Positions 1 to 5,897 of a DNA stretch of 6,141 bases are shown here, in pieces. The DNA is from Candidatus Dormiibacterota bacterium. GTDB taxonomy: Bacteria > Chloroflexota > Dormibacteria > Aeolococcales > Aeolococcaceae. Below the pieces are notes generated by a model. That model searched no databases, had not been told where the DNA came from, and worked only from the letters and a program-made list of their open reading frames with translations. Every line of letters starts with the position of its first letter. The first letter of the stretch is position 1. The translations under genes and the position numbers were made by a program. The stretch lies in assembly GCA_019236085.1 (NCBI GenBank), contig JAFAJR010000205.1, forward strand, positions 1-6,141, in the 5' to 3' direction.

Positions 1-1584
1 CGTCCCGACCGCGTACTTGGTCGTTCCCGTGTAGTCCGTAACGCAGGGAGCCAGGTTCTCGCCGGTCGGCCCGCCCGCCGGTAGGTAGTTGAGCTGGAAG
101 TCAGGCTCGCTGATGAAGCCCGAGTTGCCGCCGCCGGTGTGGGTCCAGGAGATCTCCGTGTAGCGGCTCTGGGGGAAGCCGTTGGTGTCGTCGTTGGCGT
201 ACAGCACGGTGCCGCCGACGCAGACCACGTAGCGGCTTGCGCACGGGTAGTTCTGGTAGGGATCACCCTGGTTGGCGACGCCGTTGCCGGCACCCAGGAT
301 CGGCACGACGAGGCCCGGGCACGATCCACCGGTGTCACCTGCCGACGAGAAGAGCGTGCGCCCCTCCATGGCCGCGTGCATGAGGGTTCCCTCGGCGACA
401 GGCTCGAGGTTGTCGCCCAGTCCCTCGCCGTAGGGCAGTCCGAAGATGCCCGGCGGGTCGACCGCCGGGTTGCCCGTGATGGCGTTGGCCGGGATCGTCT
501 CGCACTCGCCGAAGCTGGCGTTCATCTGCAGGGGGCCGTTGGGATCGTTGGCCCATGTCGAGAACTCCGCTTCGACGTCGGCGTCGTACAAAGAGTTGGC
601 GTCGTAGTAGTAGAGGCGGTCCGCGAGGGGTGCTGCGCCCGTGGACGAATCCGAGTCCAGATCCCACTCGAACTCACCGGAATTGTCAGTGGGAACCCAC
701 TCTTGGCTGGGCTGCGGCGCCGGCACCACGGTCACCGGCACGCGCGGCAGGCCCATCCGGGCCTCGAACACGCGCAGGTCGGCGATGACCGAGGCGGTGA
801 TGCCCTCCATGAAGATGCCCATCGACTGCCCCTGGCCTTCGTCGCTCGAGGGCATGTCATAGAGCTTCCACATGTCCTGCGGCGTGTAGTCGCCGACGCA
901 GACTGATGAAGGCAGCGGTGGATTCAGAGCAGGCCCGGCGAGGTTGCACGGCGTGCTCGCATTGGGAACCGTGCTCGGCTGCGGTGCGTTGGTCGTGAAG
1001 TGCTGCAGCGTGTTGAGACCCACCACGCTCACCACTGGGAGGTTCGCCGGCACCGAGGGACGCTGCTCGTTGGCGATGAAATGCAGCCCCTTGAAGGTGT
1101 AGGACGAGATCGTGGTGTGAAACAACGCGCTGACCTGAGCCGCGTTGCCTGACGCCTCAACCACGTCCCCCGCTGGCGCTGTGTAGAACACGTGGAGCCC
1201 GCCGCCGCCGAGCCAGCTGGAGAGCTCCTGTGTCTGGCTCGAGGGGACGCCGAATCGAGCCGTGAACTGCGACGGCGTCAGGAAATGGTGGTACTGCGGG
1301 CTGGCCGGGTTGTACATCGCGGCGTACGCCGCCGACTCACCGGCCGGGTCGGGCCGCTGAAGGTCGACGAGAACTCGCATGGGGGTGCTCGCCGGCACAG
1401 GGCCGACCTTGGTCGCCTGGCTCAGACCGGGCAGCACGTTGCCGGTGAGCGCCAGCTGGCCCGCTGCTGCGGATGCACTGCCGGGCGCGGCGAAGACCGA
1501 TGCCAGGGGCAATGCCGAAAGGGCGGCCACTCCAAGCCGTTTCCAACCACGAATGCCCGCGGCGCGTTCGGTCGACCGAAACAT
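1..1584 (-). CDS. Secreted sedolisin (S53, kumamolisin-like) serine-carboxyl protease, C-terminus beyond window
   Basis: The reading frame is open from ATG at 1584 to the window edge (528 residues seen). AGGGGG at 1589-1595 lies 4 nt upstream of the start. Residues 1-40 form a signal peptide (RGWKR basic region, hydrophobic core, small-residue SASAA site). A pro-kumamolisin activation domain follows, with its hallmark YNPASPQYHHFL at 91-102 and the FGV stretch at 111-113. The S53 catalytic domain starts near 230. It shows E304-F-E306-W-D-L-D310, consistent with the E-x3-D acid pair as E306/D310; SSAGDTG at 413-419 with the oxyanion Asp at D417; VGGT at 456-459; and a Gly-rich TGGGNSGF segment at 483-490. 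In known sedolisins the prodomain is removed autocatalytically and the enzyme cleaves proteins at acidic pH outside the cell. The GTS nucleophile motif and the C-terminal calcium site lie past position 1, so activity cannot be confirmed here. Family assignment is firm; substrate is unknown. Confidence 0.93.
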   Translation of the reverse strand, partial: MFRSTERAAGIRGWKRLGVAALSALPLASVFAAPGSASAAAGQLALTGNVLPGLSQATKVGPVPASTPMRVLVDLQRPDPAGESAAYAAMYNPASPQYHHFLTPSQFTARFGVPSSQTQELSSWLGGGGLHVFYTAPAGDVVEASGNAAQVSALFHTTISSYTFKGLHFIANEQRPSVPANLPVVSVVGLNTLQHFTTNAPQPSTVPNASTPCNLAGPALNPPLPSSVCVGDYTPQDMWKLYDMPSSDEGQGQSMGIFMEGITASVIADLRVFEARMGLPRVPVTVVPAPQPSQEWVPTDNSGEFEWDLDSDSSTGAAPLADRLYYYDANSLYDADVEAEFSTWANDPNGPLQMNASFGECETIPANAITGNPAVDPPGIFGLPYGEGLGDNLEPVAEGTLMHAAMEGRTLFSSAGDTGGSCPGLVVPILGAGNGVANQGDPYQNYPCASRYVVCVGGTVLYANDDTNGFPQSRYTEISWTHTGGGNSGFISEPDFQLNYLPAGGPTGENLAPCVTDYTGTTKYAVGT

Positions 1585-1697
1585 GGTGCCCCCCTGTTGC
1601 TGGCGATTCGCAGCGGATAACGACCGGGCCGGCCGGAATCTTTCACGACGCCTGTGGTGGGTATGGTGCGCTTTCCGTGTCTCAGTCCGCAGCAGCC

Positions 1698-1725
1698 GTA
1701 GCCGTCGCCTGGAGGCAACGGCTAC
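1698..1725 (-). terminator. Hairpin terminator of the PNPOx-like gene
   Basis: An 8-bp perfect inverted repeat, GTAGCCGT (1698-1705) and ACGGCTAC (1718-1725), encloses a GCC/GGC inner stem and a 4-nt loop. On the plus strand the inner junction is a C/A mismatch (1706/1717). In minus-strand RNA it becomes a U-G pair, giving a continuous 12-bp stem. It lies 13 nt past the stop codon of the PNPOx-like gene. No T-rich tail follows, which is common in GC-rich actinobacteria. It could also be a processing or stability hairpin. Confidence 0.7.
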
Positions 1726-1737
1726 TGAGCCTCGCTT

Positions 1738-2157
1738 TCAGTGTTCGCGGATGCGGCGACCGCTGATCTCAGTGATGTCGATGCGAACCCATCGCTCCTG
1801 CGGGCTCACCGCCCAGGAACGCAGGGGCCCGCGGCGGAGCCGCCTAAGATCTGCATCTCCGGTCACCTCCGTCGCATGGCCACGGGCGACGACGCTCCAG
1901 CCACTGTGAAAGAGCGAGCGGCTGTCGTCGACCTCGAACGCCACGTCCGCACCGTGTGAGACCGCGTCGATGATGCTTCGGCTTGCGGTGACGAACACCA
2001 CGGAGCGTTCGCTTTCGGCGAGGTAGTTCACCGGCAGGATGTGCACTCCCGCACCGTCGAAGAAGGCGATGCGGCCCAGGTACGCGTGGCCCATGAGCAA
2101 GCGTCCTGCTTCCTCCGTGCTCATGGTCTCGACCGTAGTTGTGGCGTTCATTGGCAT
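1738..2157 (-). CDS. Pyridoxamine 5'-phosphate oxidase-like split-barrel flavoprotein
   Basis: A 139-residue protein of the PNPOx-like split beta-barrel superfamily (Pyridox_ox_2 / NimA-like group). Visible family features are LLMGHAYLGRIAF at 20-32, the barrel strand HILPVNY at 39-45, VVFVTASRSIIDAV at 53-66, VAFEVDD at 72-78, GWSVVARGHATEV at 86-98, and a C-terminal WVRIDITEISGRRI strand. Relatives bind FMN or F420 as dimers; some reduce small molecules such as nitroimidazoles and most have no assigned substrate. The ATG at 2157 is preferred because GAGGG (2163-2167) sits 5 nt upstream; a GTG at 2178 would add seven residues but has no such site. It is bounded by terminator-like hairpins on both sides, so it is probably transcribed alone. 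The family is clear, but the reaction is not predictable from sequence and it need not act on pyridoxamine phosphate. Confidence 0.88.
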   Translation of the reverse strand: MPMNATTTVETMSTEEAGRLLMGHAYLGRIAFFDGAGVHILPVNYLAESERSVVFVTASRSIIDAVSHGADVAFEVDDSRSLFHSGWSVVARGHATEVTGDADLRRLRRGPLRSWAVSPQERWVRIDITEISGRRIREH

Positions 2158-2188
2158 GTCATCCCTCGTGTGGCGCACAGATATGAGA

Positions 2189-2218
2189 ACGGCCCGCCGG
2201 TCGAATCCGACGGGCCGT
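2189..2218 (-). terminator. Hairpin terminator of the two-helix membrane protein gene
   Basis: ACGGCCCG (2189-2196) pairs perfectly with CGGGCCGT (2211-2218). An inner CGG/CCG pair encloses the 6-nt loop. The C/A mismatch at 2197/2210 becomes U-G in minus-strand RNA, so a 12-bp stem forms only in that direction. It starts 12 nt after the TGA at 2231-2233 and is followed in the minus direction by a moderately T-rich TTCTCATATCT. This is the stronger of the two terminators in the window. Confidence 0.82.
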
Positions 2219-2230
2219 CGATGGTGACGC

Positions 2231-2812
2231 TCAGGCGACCCGGGTCATGCGGGCTGCGACGGTCGCTCGATCCGCAGCCGGTGTGCCGGCCGTCGAGCGC
2301 CGCCACACCGCAAGCTCGAACGCGAAGGCCAGCAGCACCGCGAACGCTGCGATGCTCAGACCGATGGCGGCGTACTGCGCGTACTGCCCGATCTGCCACC
2401 AGCCATAGGCATTCAGCAACAAGCCGCGCAGCGTCTCACCCTGGAACAACGCCGCCTTCTGCGCCGTCTGCTGCGGCGTGAGGCCGGTTGGGGGGAACTG
2501 TGCGTAGGTCAGCCCGCCGCCGATCTCCTGCAGGTGCACCGCGATGAAGTGGTCCGCGTAGGTCTCCGCCTGCGGGCCGGTTGTCATCGTCTGCCCAGCG
2601 TATGCGCCCATCGCCGCAGCGTCGGCGGCCGGAAGGGCTGTGATGGCAGGCGAATTCGCCGCCGGGAAGGTGATCTTCTGCTCGGTCAGCTGCGTCGTCA
2701 CCTGCCCCGTCGCAAAGTTGCTCGCCCAAAAAGCGAAACCGGCGACGAATCCGAGGATCCCGACCAGTCCCACCTGGAGAACGAAGACTCGCCACCGAAG
2801 TCCTCTTGTCAT
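2231..2812 (-). CDS. Two-transmembrane-helix protein of unknown function
   Basis: A 193-residue protein. The ATG at 2812 is chosen because AAGGAG (2821-2826) lies 8 nt upstream; the frame is open further upstream but without a comparable site. After the short basic start MTRGLRWR there is a hydrophobic helix at about 9-30. An extracytoplasmic-looking loop (31-137) follows, with QLTEQKITFP, YAGQTMTTGPQAETYADHFIAVHL and the segment LFQGETLRGLLLNAYGWW (122-139). A second helix spans about 142-169 and leads into a basic cytoplasmic tail (WRRS...RATVAARMTRVA). The basic residues flanking the helices predict both ends inside. I recall similar two-helix actinobacterial proteins with a QLxEQxIxFP segment and an AGxxVxxGxQA segment, sometimes mislabelled as LigA ring-opening dioxygenase; nothing here supports an oxygenase. 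It ends at a strong terminator, so it is probably transcribed alone. Function unknown. Confidence 0.85.
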   Translation of the reverse strand: MTRGLRWRVFVLQVGLVGILGFVAGFAFWASNFATGQVTTQLTEQKITFPAANSPAITALPAADAAAMGAYAGQTMTTGPQAETYADHFIAVHLQEIGGGLTYAQFPPTGLTPQQTAQKAALFQGETLRGLLLNAYGWWQIGQYAQYAAIGLSIAAFAVLLAFAFELAVWRRSTAGTPAADRATVAARMTRVA

Positions 2813-2976
2813 GGCATCTGCTCCTTGTGTGATTGGTCCGGCCCCACTGGTCGGTCTTCTTTGTCGCCCTTGATGCTGGCGACAACGGCGCCGATGGCGC
2901 AGGGGCATGCGTCAGCAGTTGCCAGGACCTTCGGCCCTGTCGCCGGGGTCGATGCGGTGGCCACGATCAGCTGCAC
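2813..2976. other. Intergenic region, probably with divergent promoters
   Basis: These 164 bp separate the minus-strand membrane protein gene from the candidate plus-strand ORF starting at 2977. No frame here has a convincing product, and wobble-position GC is similar in both competing frames I counted (roughly 70-75 percent). The region holds the ribosome binding site at 2821-2826 and the inverted repeat at 2861-2885. I see no clear -35/-10 pair. A minus-strand frame stays open through it and ends in an ATGA overlap with the membrane protein start; it is discussed as a finding rather than called as a gene. Confidence 0.5.
2861..2885. repeat. Inverted repeat upstream of the membrane protein gene
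   Basis: Perfect 8-bp arms TTGTCGCC (2861-2868) and GGCGACAA (2878-2885) surround a 9-bp spacer. The near edge is 48 bp from the membrane protein start at 2812. The position suits a regulator binding site or a leader hairpin. An 8-bp inverted repeat can also arise by chance in a GC-rich region, and no second copy was noticed in the window. Confidence 0.4.
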
Positions 2977-3252
2977 ATGGCACCACGGCAGCCGCGGATC
3001 TGCCCGTACTCCAACGAGACGGTCGCCGGTTGCCCGCACTACGCGCCCGTCTCGCCCTTCGCCTCGTCGCCAGGTGCGGAGCACTGCCGGCACATCGTCG
3101 TCGAGCAGCGCGGTCCAGTGCGCAGGCTGCGCTGCACTCGGAACCCGGAAAAGCCGGCACTTGCGGTGTCGCTCACCGGTATCGTGCGGCCGTCGTGGCC
3201 ATCGAAAGCGGGAGCGGTGTCGCCTCGCAGCGATTCGCCTCGCAGCTCCTGA
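2977..3252 (+). CDS. Possible small Cys/His-rich protein, unrecognised
   Basis: A 91-residue frame starting at ATG 2977. Cys and His are clustered at C9, C19, H21, C37, H39 and C53, giving C-P-Y-x7-C-P-H-Y followed by C-R-H, a spacing compatible with one metal site. Codons 1-73 end in G or C in 61 of 73 cases by my count, and 27 of 28 in codons 4-31. That is well above the opposing minus-strand frame, which is about two-thirds in the same stretch. The last 58 bp overlap the winged-helix gene in another frame, so the two could be translationally coupled. Against it: no Shine-Dalgarno site precedes 2977, and the C-terminal third (RPSWPSKAGAVSPRSDSPRSS) looks unstructured. I do not recognise a family. 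It may be a genuine small protein, a remnant, or an accident of base composition. Confidence 0.42.
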   Translation: MAPRQPRICPYSNETVAGCPHYAPVSPFASSPGAEHCRHIVVEQRGPVRRLRCTRNPEKPALAVSLTGIVRPSWPSKAGAVSPRSDSPRSS

Positions 3253-4289
3253 GCGGGACTCCCGCCCGCCACGTCGTCGACGTGGTGCGCCGCATCTGCG
3301 CAATGCAGGCTCAGGACCCCATGGGCGCGCGCCTCGCTGTCCGTGCTCGCTCGACGAACCTGCGCGCCGCCGACGTCGACGCAGCCCTGGCGGACGGCTC
3401 TGTGGTGATCAGCTGGCTGAACCGCGGCACCCTCCATCTCGTCGCCGCCGAAGACTACTGGTGGCTCCACTCGCTGACCGCCCACCGCATCCTCCCCGCC
3501 GTGCGCCGCCGGCTGGCGCAGGAAGGCGTCAGTGCGGAGATGACCGAGCGCGGCATCGCGGTCGTCTGGCGGGCGCTGTCCAACGGGCCGATGCGGCGCG
3601 CCGACCTCCGGGCGGCCGTCGCCGCGGCCGGGGTGCGCACCGAGGGTCAGGCGTTCATCCAGCTGGCAGCGTTTGCAGCGCTGAACGGTTTCCTGCTGCG
3701 CGGGCCGATGCTGGGCAAGCAGCATGCATACGTCCTGGCCGCCGACTGGCTGCCGGCCAGGCGGCCCCTGGAGGAGAACGAGGCGCTGGCCGAGCTGGCG
3801 CGCCGATACCTGGCCGGCCACGCCCCAGCCTCCGACAGAGACCTGGCCAAGTGGGCGGGCATCAGCCTCGGCGAAGCACGGCGGGCGCTCTCCGCGATCG
3901 CGAGCGAGGTGACGGACTGCGGCGACGGCATGGTGCGGCTGCGCGGCCGGCCGGGGCAGGGTGGAATGCCTGCTCCACAGCTTTTGGGGTCGTTCGAGCC
4001 GGTCCTCATGGGCTGGCATTCACGCTCCTGGGTCCTCGGGGAGAACCAGTCGCGGCTCGTCCGCGGCGGCATGTTCCTTCCCTTCGCGCTGGTCGCCGGC
4101 CGGGCCGCCGCCACCTGGCAGCGAACGGACAGAGCGGTGGCGCTGGAACCCTTCGCACCGATCTCGGCGACGGCACGCCGAGAACTGGATGAGGACGGCC
4201 GCAACCTGCTGCGCTTCCTCGGACTTCAGCCGGCGGCGGCGGCGGTCTCCAGTGCCGCAAAGCCGCCCCAGACCAGGGCTGCGAGGTAG
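3195..4289 (+). CDS. Winged-helix DNA-binding protein, HTH_42 family (AlkZ/YcaQ superfamily, candidate DNA glycosylase)
   Basis: 364 residues from GTG 3195, close to the usual length of about 360. The alignable family sequence begins at once (SQRFASQLL, 11-19). No good ribosome binding site precedes the start, and no other in-frame candidate nearby is better. Family marks in order are RRICAMQAQDPMGARLAVRA at 32-51, SWLNRGTLHLVAAEDYWWL at 73-91, a central winged-helix block (about 117-180), RYLAGHAPASDRDLAKWAG at 204-222, LLGSFEPVLMGW at 263-274, and GGMFLPFALVAGRAAATW at 291-308. AlkZ unhooks azinomycin B crosslinks and YcaQ removes bulky alkylated bases. Q38-A-Q40 here falls where AlkZ has its catalytic Q-x-Q (Q37/Q39), and RGTLH matches the conserved hairpin. 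I infer a possible alkyl-DNA glycosylase; most members are uncharacterised. The 3' end overlaps tetR by 64 bp, converging. Confidence 0.9.
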   Translation: MAIESGSGVASQRFASQLLSGTPARHVVDVVRRICAMQAQDPMGARLAVRARSTNLRAADVDAALADGSVVISWLNRGTLHLVAAEDYWWLHSLTAHRILPAVRRRLAQEGVSAEMTERGIAVVWRALSNGPMRRADLRAAVAAAGVRTEGQAFIQLAAFAALNGFLLRGPMLGKQHAYVLAADWLPARRPLEENEALAELARRYLAGHAPASDRDLAKWAGISLGEARRALSAIASEVTDCGDGMVRLRGRPGQGGMPAPQLLGSFEPVLMGWHSRSWVLGENQSRLVRGGMFLPFALVAGRAAATWQRTDRAVALEPFAPISATARRELDEDGRNLLRFLGLQPAAAAVSSAAKPPQTRAAR

Positions 4290-4867
4290 CCGGTGAGCTG
4301 CTCACGGCTCATCGTTCGGCGTTCCAGCCACCAGTCTCCGGCCTCGTGCACCATCCCGACCAGCGCCTCGGCCCAGGGCTCGGCCCCGCCGCGGTCAAGC
4401 CCCAGCCGCTCCAGCGCTGCCTCGATGAACCGGGCCAGGTGCCCGGCGATGACCTGCTTGTAGGTCCCCACAAGGTCGGCCGGCACCGGCCGCTCGTCAA
4501 GCGCCGGGTGGACGACGAAACGGTAGAGCTGAGGATCGGCCTCGATGACCCTGAGATAGGCGTCGATCATCGCGGCCACCTGGTCCTGGGCCGGCCTGCC
4601 TGCCTGCATCTCTGCCATGAGAGCCGGGATGAGCACTGTCTCGGCCACCGCGGAACCGACAAGGCGATAGAGCTGCGCCTTGTCGCGAAAGACGCGGTAG
4701 AGGATCGGCTTCGCGACACCTGCCTCGGCGGCCATGTCGTCCATCGTCACCGCCGGGCCGCGCCGCCGGATCGCGCGCACCGCCGCCTCGATCATCGCCT
4801 GGCGGCGCTCCGCCCGGTGGGCCTCCCAGCGCTCCCGGCGGCTTGCCGGGCGCTCCAGCACTTGCAT
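4226..4867 (-). CDS. TetR-family transcriptional repressor
   Basis: 213 residues with a typical TetR layout. A basic N-terminal arm (RRERWEAHRAERRQ) leads into helix 1 (23-36). The helix-turn-helix is at about 41-61 (VTMDDMAAEAGVAKPILYRVF), followed by DKAQLY and an all-helical ligand and dimerisation domain ending in LAALVWGGFAALE. ATG 4867 is the first start compatible with this domain. The frame continues open far upstream, but that stretch is antisense to the oxygenase gene and encodes nothing TetR-like. No Shine-Dalgarno site precedes 4867, while a -10-like TACCAT lies 7 nt upstream, so the mRNA may be leaderless. It is divergent from the AurF-like oxygenase gene across 66 bp containing a palindrome, the classic arrangement for a repressor controlling itself and its neighbour. 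The inducing ligand is unknown and plausibly a substrate or product of that oxygenase. Confidence 0.93.
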   Translation of the reverse strand: MQVLERPASRRERWEAHRAERRQAMIEAAVRAIRRRGPAVTMDDMAAEAGVAKPILYRVFRDKAQLYRLVGSAVAETVLIPALMAEMQAGRPAQDQVAAMIDAYLRVIEADPQLYRFVVHPALDERPVPADLVGTYKQVIAGHLARFIEAALERLGLDRGGAEPWAEALVGMVHEAGDWWLERRTMSREQLTGYLAALVWGGFAALETAAAAG

Positions 4868-4899
4868 GTTACCGATGGTAGCTGTTACCGTGGGTAACA
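4867..4899. promoter_or_regulatory. Tandem TetR operator (one perfect and one degenerate palindrome)
   Basis: Site A, TGTTACCGTGGGTAACA (4883-4899), is a perfect palindrome with 7-bp arms and a 3-bp centre. Site B, TGTTACCGATGGTAGCT (4867-4883), matches it at 13 of 17 positions and is spaced 16 bp away, so that half-sites GTTACC, GGTAGC, GTTACC and GGTAAC alternate. The length and symmetry suit a TetR dimer per site, and the array lies in the divergent tetR/oxygenase gap. Site B abuts the tetR start codon. That the adjacent TetR binds here is inference from position. Confidence 0.8.
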
Positions 4900-4904
4900 C
4901 GCAA
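4875..4904 (-). promoter_or_regulatory. Probable leaderless promoter of tetR
   Basis: Read on the minus strand, TTGCGT (-35 like, plus positions 4899-4904) and TACCAT (-10 like, 4875-4880) are separated by 18 bp. The -10 element ends 7 nt before the tetR ATG, so transcription could begin at or next to the A of that codon. Operator site A fills almost the entire spacer, so bound repressor would block RNA polymerase. I see no equally clear promoter for the oxygenase strand. Confidence 0.5.
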
Positions 4905-4933
4905 TCTCGCAGCAGGACATGGAGGACAGGGAC

Positions 4934-5863
4934 ATGAGCGCCACACTCGCCGAGCGTCCGCCGGTCCGCCACCCGGCGGACACCGACCGCGAGGAGATTG
5001 CGCGCCGGCTGGTGGCGGCCGCGGCGCGCCGGTCGTTCGATCCCGACACCGACATCGAGTGGCCCGACCGCGTGGTTGACGACCACTACTACATTCCGCC
5101 GGAACGCGTGTCGCTGTATGGCACATCGCTCTGGGACATGCTGGACGAAACGAAGCGGATAGCGCTCTCGCGTCTCGAGGTGGCATCCTGGGCCCAGGCC
5201 GGGATCTGGTTCGAGCTCATCCTGGCCCAGCTCCTGGTGCGCTACGCCTACGACGAGGACTACACCTCGCAGCACACTCGCTGGGCCCTGACGGAGATCG
5301 CCGACGAGTGCCGGCACTCCGCCATGTTCGCCCGCATGGTCGAGGTGCTCGGCGGCACCGAGCTCCGCCCGCAGACGGCCACCATCACCCTCGGCCGGTT
5401 GATGAAGACGATGGCCCACCCCGCCGAGGGCTTCGCCGGCATCCTCATCGCCGAGGAGCTGCTCGACACCTTCCAGCGGGAGATGATGGTCGACGAGGCG
5501 CTCCAGCCCCTGACCCGCGCCGTCGCCCGGCTCCACGTCATCGAAGAGGCCCGGCACGTCAAGTTCGCCCGGGAGGAGTTGGAGCGCCGGGTGAAGCGGC
5601 TCAGCCCGCTGCAGCGGCAACGGGTCCGCATGATCATCGCCGCCGCCGCCGCTGTCATCGCCGGCGCCCTGGTGCACCCGGGTTGCTATGTCGCGGTGGG
5701 GCTGGACCCGGGTGCCGCCCGGCGCGCGGCGCGCGCCAGCGAGCACCGTCAGGCAACGTTGCGCTGGGCCGCCGCCAAGCTGGTGGCCAACTTCGACGAG
5801 TTGGGGCTCATCGGCACCGGTGCCGCCCGGGCCATCTGGAGGCGGGCCGGCCTGGTCGCCTGA
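4934..5863 (+). CDS. AurF-like non-haem diiron oxygenase
   Basis: 309 residues. ATG 4934 is preferred over ATG 4919 because GGAGG (4921-4925) lies 8 nt before it. The protein belongs to the AurF (p-aminobenzoate N-oxygenase) family of helical-bundle diiron enzymes. The expected ligands are all present: E94 (WFELIL), E125-x-x-H128 (ADECRH), E174 or E175 (IAEELLD), and H201-x3-E205-x2-H208 (LHVIEEARH). These match AurF E101, E136/H139, E196 and H223/E227/H230 in order, with identical spacing in the E-x-x-H and H-x3-E-x2-H motifs. AurF oxidises aryl amines to nitro compounds using O2 and outside electrons. The substrate here is unknown, since no biosynthetic genes or ferredoxin partner are visible and the family also acts on other amines and on lipids. 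A hydrophobic stretch at about 231-257 resembles a buried or membrane-facing helix. Probably repressed by the divergent TetR. Confidence 0.9.
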   Translation: MSATLAERPPVRHPADTDREEIARRLVAAAARRSFDPDTDIEWPDRVVDDHYYIPPERVSLYGTSLWDMLDETKRIALSRLEVASWAQAGIWFELILAQLLVRYAYDEDYTSQHTRWALTEIADECRHSAMFARMVEVLGGTELRPQTATITLGRLMKTMAHPAEGFAGILIAEELLDTFQREMMVDEALQPLTRAVARLHVIEEARHVKFAREELERRVKRLSPLQRQRVRMIIAAAAAVIAGALVHPGCYVAVGLDPGAARRAARASEHRQATLRWAAAKLVANFDELGLIGTGAARAIWRRAGLVA

Positions 5864-5897
5864 TCCCGGCTCATCGGCCGAGCGTAGGCTCTCCGTC

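Noticed and set aside
139..906. 255-residue plus-strand open frame
   Set aside because: Antisense to the sedolisin catalytic domain, which has clear S53 motifs; no recognisable domain.
1613..1622. AGCGGATAAC-like string resembling part of a lac operator
   Set aside because: Ten bases without the symmetric partner half and no LacI-type gene nearby; coincidence is likely.
3039..4019. 326-residue minus-strand open frame
   Set aside because: Shares wobble positions with the plus-strand small ORF only at one end, is antisense to the winged-helix gene over most of its length and has no domain features.
2534..4192. 552-residue plus-strand open frame
   Set aside because: It overlaps the winged-helix gene in another frame and is antisense to the membrane protein gene. 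Its composition is Arg/Pro/Gly-rich without any domain.
5869..5885. GCTC/GAGC mini-hairpin after the oxygenase gene
   Set aside because: Only a 4-bp stem around a 7-nt loop with no tail; too weak to call a terminator between the oxygenase and GNAT genes.
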